Positions 11,223 through 13,886 of a stretch of 13,886 bases of DNA are shown piece after piece. A program made the position numbers and the translations under genes. The notes beneath the pieces were generated by a model, which was not told where the DNA came from, made no database searches, and saw only the letters and a program-made list of their open reading frames with translations. Position 1 is the first letter of the stretch. Every line of letters starts with the position of its first letter. Origin of the DNA: Dimargaris cristalligena (lineage: Eukaryota > Kickxellomycota > Dimargaritomycetes > Dimargaritales > Dimargaritaceae); NCBI GenBank assembly GCA_027576995.1, contig JANBQC010000679.1, positions 1-13,886 of the forward strand, read 5' to 3'.

Positions 11223-11280
11223 AATATAATAGTTGACCAGCGCTTTAGCGCGGTCTACAGGTATTATTCCCGGTGGGGAT
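11223..11280. repeat. Inverted repeat arm A, predicted outer end of the right terminal repeat
   Basis: The 58 nt are an exact reverse complement of 11445-11502. The arm contains a nested imperfect palindrome (11236-11254, core GCGCT/AGCGC) and a copy of the TATTATTCCCGGTGGG motif. The arms are separated by 164 nt and could form a strong foldback. Confidence 0.93.
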
Positions 11281-11288
11281 ATATCGGT
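11262..11288 (+). repeat. 27-nt motif, copy 1 (direct repeat of 11499-11525)
   Basis: The motif begins TATTATTCCCGGTGGG and matches 11499-11525 at 25 of 27 positions in direct orientation. A third, inverted copy of its first part sits inside arm A' (11445-11462). It contributes the junction between terminal repeat and terminal extension in the DIRS model. Confidence 0.85.
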
Positions 11289-11363
11289 GTTAATCATCAA
11301 TTTTATTGGTTTTCGAACCATGAAAAAAAAGATTTTCTAAAGAGAAAAAACTATAGTAATACA

Positions 11364-11395
11364 GTAAGTATCCTCCCCATTCTGAGGATCCTTAC
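11364..11395. repeat. Imperfect 12-bp hairpin inside the repeat loop
   Basis: GTAAGTATCCTC (11364-11375) and GAGGATCCTTAC (11384-11395) pair at 11 of 12 positions around an 8-nt loop. The hairpin lies in the spacer between the 58-bp arms, in the predicted right terminal repeat. Its function is unknown. Confidence 0.6.
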
Positions 11396-11444
11396 CATCG
11401 TGTTCGCAGGAGAAAAGCCAAGGGAATGGGAGAGGCGGGTTATA

Positions 11445-11502
11445 ATCCCCACCGGGAATAATACCTGTAGACCGCGCTAAAGCGCTGGTCAACTATTATA
11501 TT
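11445..11502. repeat. Inverted repeat arm A', part of a predicted internal complementary region
   Basis: Exact reverse complement of 11223-11280. It lies between the recombinase stop codon and the right end, where DIRS-1 carries its internal complementary region. It contains ACCGCGCTAAAGCGCTGGT (11471-11489), an imperfect palindrome. Confidence 0.9.
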
Positions 11503-11525
11503 ATTCCCGGTGGGAATATATAGGT
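11499..11525 (+). repeat. 27-nt motif, copy 2, predicted complement of the element's left end
   Basis: Direct repeat of 11262-11288 (25 of 27). It overlaps arm A' by 4 nt and contains the palindrome ATTCCCGGTGGGAAT (11503-11517). In the DIRS model this half of the complementary region matches the start of the left terminal repeat, which is outside the window. Confidence 0.8.
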
Positions 11526-11597
11526 AATTCAGAGAGTAAGTGAAATAATATAGAAATAATATGTATAAACTAAGGAATCGTAAATAATAAGTGGAAT

Positions 11598-13097
11598 TTA
11601 GGTAGCAGATAGTACCATCTCGGTAATATTTGTGGAGACTGATCGCGTGAGCCGGTAGAAGGTATCAAAAGTACTTGAGGCTGACCAGGAGCCTTGAGAA
11701 AGTATATCGGACCAAGAGGCCCCTGCAAGTGTAGCTCTAGTAGAGCCAAGGGCACGGGCAGATAATGGTCCCCCGGAATTATTATCCACTAGTTTCATTA
11801 TCGATTGTATATGGGTGGAAATTTGGCGGGCTGAGACATCACGGTTTTGTCGAGCAAGGTCACGGATTAATGGGCGGTATATGGTATCACGAAGGACTGG
11901 GTGTTTTGTCATATCACTAGGATATGGAAAGCGGGACATATAGCAGGAAAATGTTAAGACAGGGCATAATAGTGCTTGTTCAAAAGGCTGAATAGTGACA
12001 TGCCTACAGTAGCGTTGACCATTACGTTTATCTTTGGGTGCCAGTATAAATAATTCCAGGGAGTCAGGAGACCAGCGGGTAGTATCAGCATCAGTACGTT
12101 CCAGGTCCGAAGGGCGAAGGAACCCACAGATTGCTAGCAGCCAACATAATTTTGCTGTTAAACGAGGTAATGGTAGTTCAGCCGAAGGGCCCCATTCTAT
12201 TATTTGGGTTAGGATGGGTGTAATATCGAGTGATGGAGATGAGGGAGGGCGGCGAAGGGTTGTTGAGCCGAGTGAGGAGAGAAATTGTGAGATAACACGG
12301 GGGGTATCTATAATAGGGTCATCAAGTAACTCAAAAATGGCAGATTTGTAATTACGGACCGTAGACAGTTTCCAATGACGATGACAGACTCCCCAAGCTA
12401 GGAAGTTGACAATCTGGTGGGGGCTGGTCTGGTGTGGGTCCAGGGAGCGTTGTTCACACCAATTGATAAAAAGTCGCTGGGGTACTTGATATGACTTTTG
12501 TCTTGCACGTTGGGAGGAGGGGTCCAAGATGATATTAATAGCCGTTGAGTCCAGGCCTTCCTTTTCGAGCCGACGCCGCTTATACGAAAGGCGGCTAAAG
12601 ACCAACGGGGGTTCTGCTGTGTCAGAGGAGCGCCGCCGGGTGCGGGGATTGTTTCGGTCAGGTGGATACGAACTGGACGAGCTATCAATAACGAGCGTAG
12701 CATGGGGTACCATATTGCGGAGTACCAGAGAGGAGCAATTAGGGTCATTGTCACCCGTTCTCGGACTACTTTCTGAAGAATCTGGGGGATTAAGTTCCAT
12801 GGAGGACAGGCATAAAGGTTCCCCAAGGGTGGCCATGGACAAGACAGGGCATCCGCAGGCATCAAGGGGGTGGTCTGGTGCCAAGAGCAGAAGTGAGGCA
12901 GGTGGCTGTTGAGCTAGGAAGCGAAAAGGTCGATGTGGTGTGGGCCCCAGAGGGTGTTCAGGCGATGGAAGGTACATGGGTGAATACGCCACTCCAATTG
13001 TGGCAGTAGTTGGTGTGACGGGGCATCTGCTGGGTTCAATTTGGATTGAACATGGGAGAGGGAAAGGGATGTAGAAGTCCGGAAACAATGATTCCAA
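11598..13097 (-). CDS. DIRS-type tyrosine recombinase, intact frame
   Basis: An open frame of 499 codons ending in TAA. It would integrate circular DNA copies of the element by strand exchange through a 3'-phosphotyrosine. Residues about 1-160 are Pro/Ser-rich and overlap the end of the RT/RNase H frame, so they may be partly non-coding; Met100 (about 12800) or Met129 (about 12713) are alternative starts. From about 167 (FSRLSYKRRRLEKEG) there is a core-binding region (QKSYQVPQRLFINWCEQ), then the catalytic domain: R328 in GFLRPSDLERTD, a candidate Lys at 355 or 357, RALGSTRA (R448, R454), and GSWSASSTFDTFY with W471 in the second His position and nucleophile Y481. The usual HxxR His is not visible (Leu445 if R448 is the box Arg), a divergence I believe occurs in related fungal copies. 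There are no premature stops, unlike its partner frame. Confidence 0.88.
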   Translation of the reverse strand: MESLFPDFYIPFPLPCSIQIEPSRCPVTPTTATIGVAYSPMYLPSPEHPLGPTPHRPFRFLAQQPPASLLLLAPDHPLDACGCPVLSMATLGEPLCLSSMELNPPDSSESSPRTGDNDPNCSSLVLRNMVPHATLVIDSSSSSYPPDRNNPRTRRRSSDTAEPPLVFSRLSYKRRRLEKEGLDSTAINIILDPSSQRARQKSYQVPQRLFINWCEQRSLDPHQTSPHQIVNFLAWGVCHRHWKLSTVRNYKSAIFELLDDPIIDTPRVISQFLSSLGSTTLRRPPSSPSLDITPILTQIIEWGPSAELPLPRLTAKLCWLLAICGFLRPSDLERTDADTTRWSPDSLELFILAPKDKRNGQRYCRHVTIQPFEQALLCPVLTFSCYMSRFPYPSDMTKHPVLRDTIYRPLIRDLARQNRDVSARQISTHIQSIMKLVDNNSGGPLSARALGSTRATLAGASWSDILSQGSWSASSTFDTFYRLTRSVSTNITEMVLSAT

Positions 13098-13834
13098 ATC
13101 TGGCGGGCAATAGCTTGGAGGTCTGGAGATCGGGATCCACCAAAGTGGCGGAGGTAAGCCAGAGTTGTAACATTGTCAGAGTAGAGTCGAATGTGTTGGC
13201 CATGTAAGTGGTTGAGAGTAATGGCAATTTCGGCTGCACATAATTCGCGCCAGTTTATTGACATCAACTGTTCCTGGGGAGACCAGGCCATTGCAAGAGT
13301 GAATGAGTTGGTGACAACACCCCAACCCCAATCTGAGGCATCGGAGAATACCTAGGTTGTAACTGGGGTGGGAAGAAATGACTGACCATTCCAATATTTG
13401 GAGTAATTTATCCACCAGTTTAAGTTGACCCAGGCCACTTGAGAGAGGATTAGGGAGCTGGACCATGAACCTGTGCATAGGGTATCATTGATTAATGCAG
13501 TGAGGGAATGAGTGCGAAAATGTGCTGGAGCTAGAGCAGGGCAGAGGGCCAGGGCATGGCCCACAAAGGATGCAACATGGTGAACAGGGATCTTAGGCAT
13601 GGAGAGAAGGCGTTTAGCATCCCGGCAAATTGTATGGAGTTTGTCCAAAGGGGCTGCTAGTGTCATAGAGCGGGATCATAAGCGGAAGCCCAGGTGGTTG
13701 AGGGAGCGTGAGGGAATTAGGGATGACTTGGTGGGTTTGACCAGGAACCCGACATGGTCTAGTAGTTGAAGGACTGTCTGTGTGTGTTGAAGACAGGCAA
13801 GGCGAGAGGGGTGTGGTGAACTTACCACATTTTT
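12398..13834 (-). pseudogene. DIRS reverse transcriptase (C-terminal part), RNase H and conserved tail, broken
   Basis: One minus-strand frame with in-frame TGA at 13676-13678 and TAG at 13352-13354 and 12914-12916. RT thumb-side sequence is present (LQHTQTVLQLLDHVGFLV, then LNHLGFRL), but the palm with YxDD is absent. RNase H follows with all four acidic positions: D in FSDASDWGWG (about 13341), E in NWRELCAAE (about 13245), D in LYSDN (about 13176) and D in NPADAPSH (about 13026). The tail LWGPHHIDLFAS, then after a TAG, LNSHLPHFCSW, LYACPPWNLIPQILQK and APLWYSAIWYP, is the block that typically follows RNase H in DIRS-like Pol proteins. Homology is convincing down to about 12600 (PRWSLAAFRISG); the last 60 or so codons to the stop at 12398 may be only a shadow of the recombinase frame. 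Both TAGs sit where Gln (CAG) would fit. The copy cannot make an active RT. Confidence 0.88.
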
Positions 13835-13886
13835 TACCTACTTTTATTTTTTATCTATTTTTCGCACTTATTGGAAGTACGCCCCT
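13832..13886. other. AT-rich sequence interrupting the DIRS element
   Basis: RT-like coding sequence stops at about 13827-13831 and gives way to T-rich DNA (TTTTTTACCTAC, TTTATTTTTTATC) ending in CGCACTTATTGGAAGTACG and CCCCT at the window edge. Read on the minus strand it begins AGGGGCGTACTTCC, which resembles a DNA-transposon terminus, but only one side is visible. It could be an insertion into the DIRS copy or simply the genomic flank of a 5'-truncated copy. Confidence 0.45.

Larger units (their letters stand above)
11223..13831 (-). mobile_element. DIRS-like tyrosine-recombinase retrotransposon, 3' portion
   Basis: The element reads leftwards: end of the reverse transcriptase, RNase H, conserved post-RNase H tail, tyrosine recombinase, then a complex repeat region. 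RT plus RNase H plus a tyrosine recombinase without a DDE integrase defines the DIRS/Ngaro group. Inverted rather than split direct repeats at the 3' end favour DIRS over Ngaro. The right end is placed at about 11223, where the 58-bp inverted repeat stops. The left side is missing: RT homology ends at about 13827-13831, so gag-like sequence, most of RT and the left terminal repeat are outside the window or lost. No target-site duplication is seen, as expected for recombinase-mediated integration. Confidence 0.88.

Noticed and set aside
11223..11502. Independent foldback/MITE-like element formed by the 58-bp inverted repeat
   Set aside because: Possible, but there is no target-site duplication, and the position just after the recombinase stop plus the extra direct repeat at 11499-11525 fit a DIRS terminus better. 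Kept as the alternative that genome-wide copies could restore.
11223..13831. Ngaro-type element with split direct repeats
   Set aside because: The main 3' repeat is inverted, not direct. Only a 27-nt motif is directly repeated, which the DIRS complementary-region model also explains.
1..13886. Bacterial operon, phage or CRISPR content
   Set aside because: Spliced introns, a eukaryotic THADA-family gene and a DIRS retrotransposon show nuclear eukaryotic DNA; no regularly spaced repeats are present.

Overview
The window looks like nuclear DNA from a fungus, probably an early-diverging (zygomycete-grade) lineage. The reasons are one very long multi-exon housekeeping gene with short introns (177-230 nt), GTATGT/GTAAGT/GTAAGC donors and CTAAT/CTAAC branch-point-like motifs, CCAAT boxes upstream of it, AT-rich intergenic DNA around GC-richer coding sequence, and a DIRS-type tyrosine-recombinase retrotransposon. 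The lineage is inferred from style and gene content only.

Layout. (1) Positions 1-1665, minus strand: a decayed, partial, transposase-like gene that keeps a single reading frame across the window edge but is interrupted by TAG, TAG, TAG and probably one TGA. (2) Positions 1666-3237: AT-rich DNA without a convincing gene. It holds a 14-bp palindrome, a short hairpin, an ambiguous coding-like patch (about 2320-2690) and, next to the following gene, a promoter-like region with three CCAAT boxes. (3) Positions 3238-10939, plus strand: a four-exon gene for a protein of about 2360 residues of the THADA/Trm732 family, recognised by the RRSAGLP signature of the DUF2428 region and by its helical-repeat character. 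Its known family role is as partner of the Trm7/FTSJ1 methyltransferase in 2'-O-methylation of tRNA position 32. (4) Positions 10940-11222: a short 3' flank with a possible AATAAA signal. (5) Positions 11223 to about 13831, minus strand: the 3' part of a DIRS-like retrotransposon, convergent with the THADA gene. It has a broken reverse transcriptase/RNase H frame (TGA, TAG, TAG), an intact 499-codon tyrosine recombinase frame overlapping it in another frame, and a terminal arrangement of inverted and direct repeats that fits the right terminal repeat plus internal complementary region of DIRS-1-type elements. (6) Positions 13832-13886: AT-rich sequence that replaces the RT core just where the catalytic YxDD box should be, so the element is truncated or interrupted.

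The host gene and the two elements are not functionally linked. The THADA gene is a clean single-copy-type gene wedged between transposon relics. The most interesting signals are the DIRS terminus architecture, the survival of the recombinase frame while the RT frame is dead, and the nature of the premature stops: all seven across both relics are TAG or TGA, none TAA, and each is one C-to-T step from CAG or CGA. That suggests cytosine deamination or RIP-like decay. I saw no RNA genes, CRISPR arrays, or a clearly new multi-gene system.
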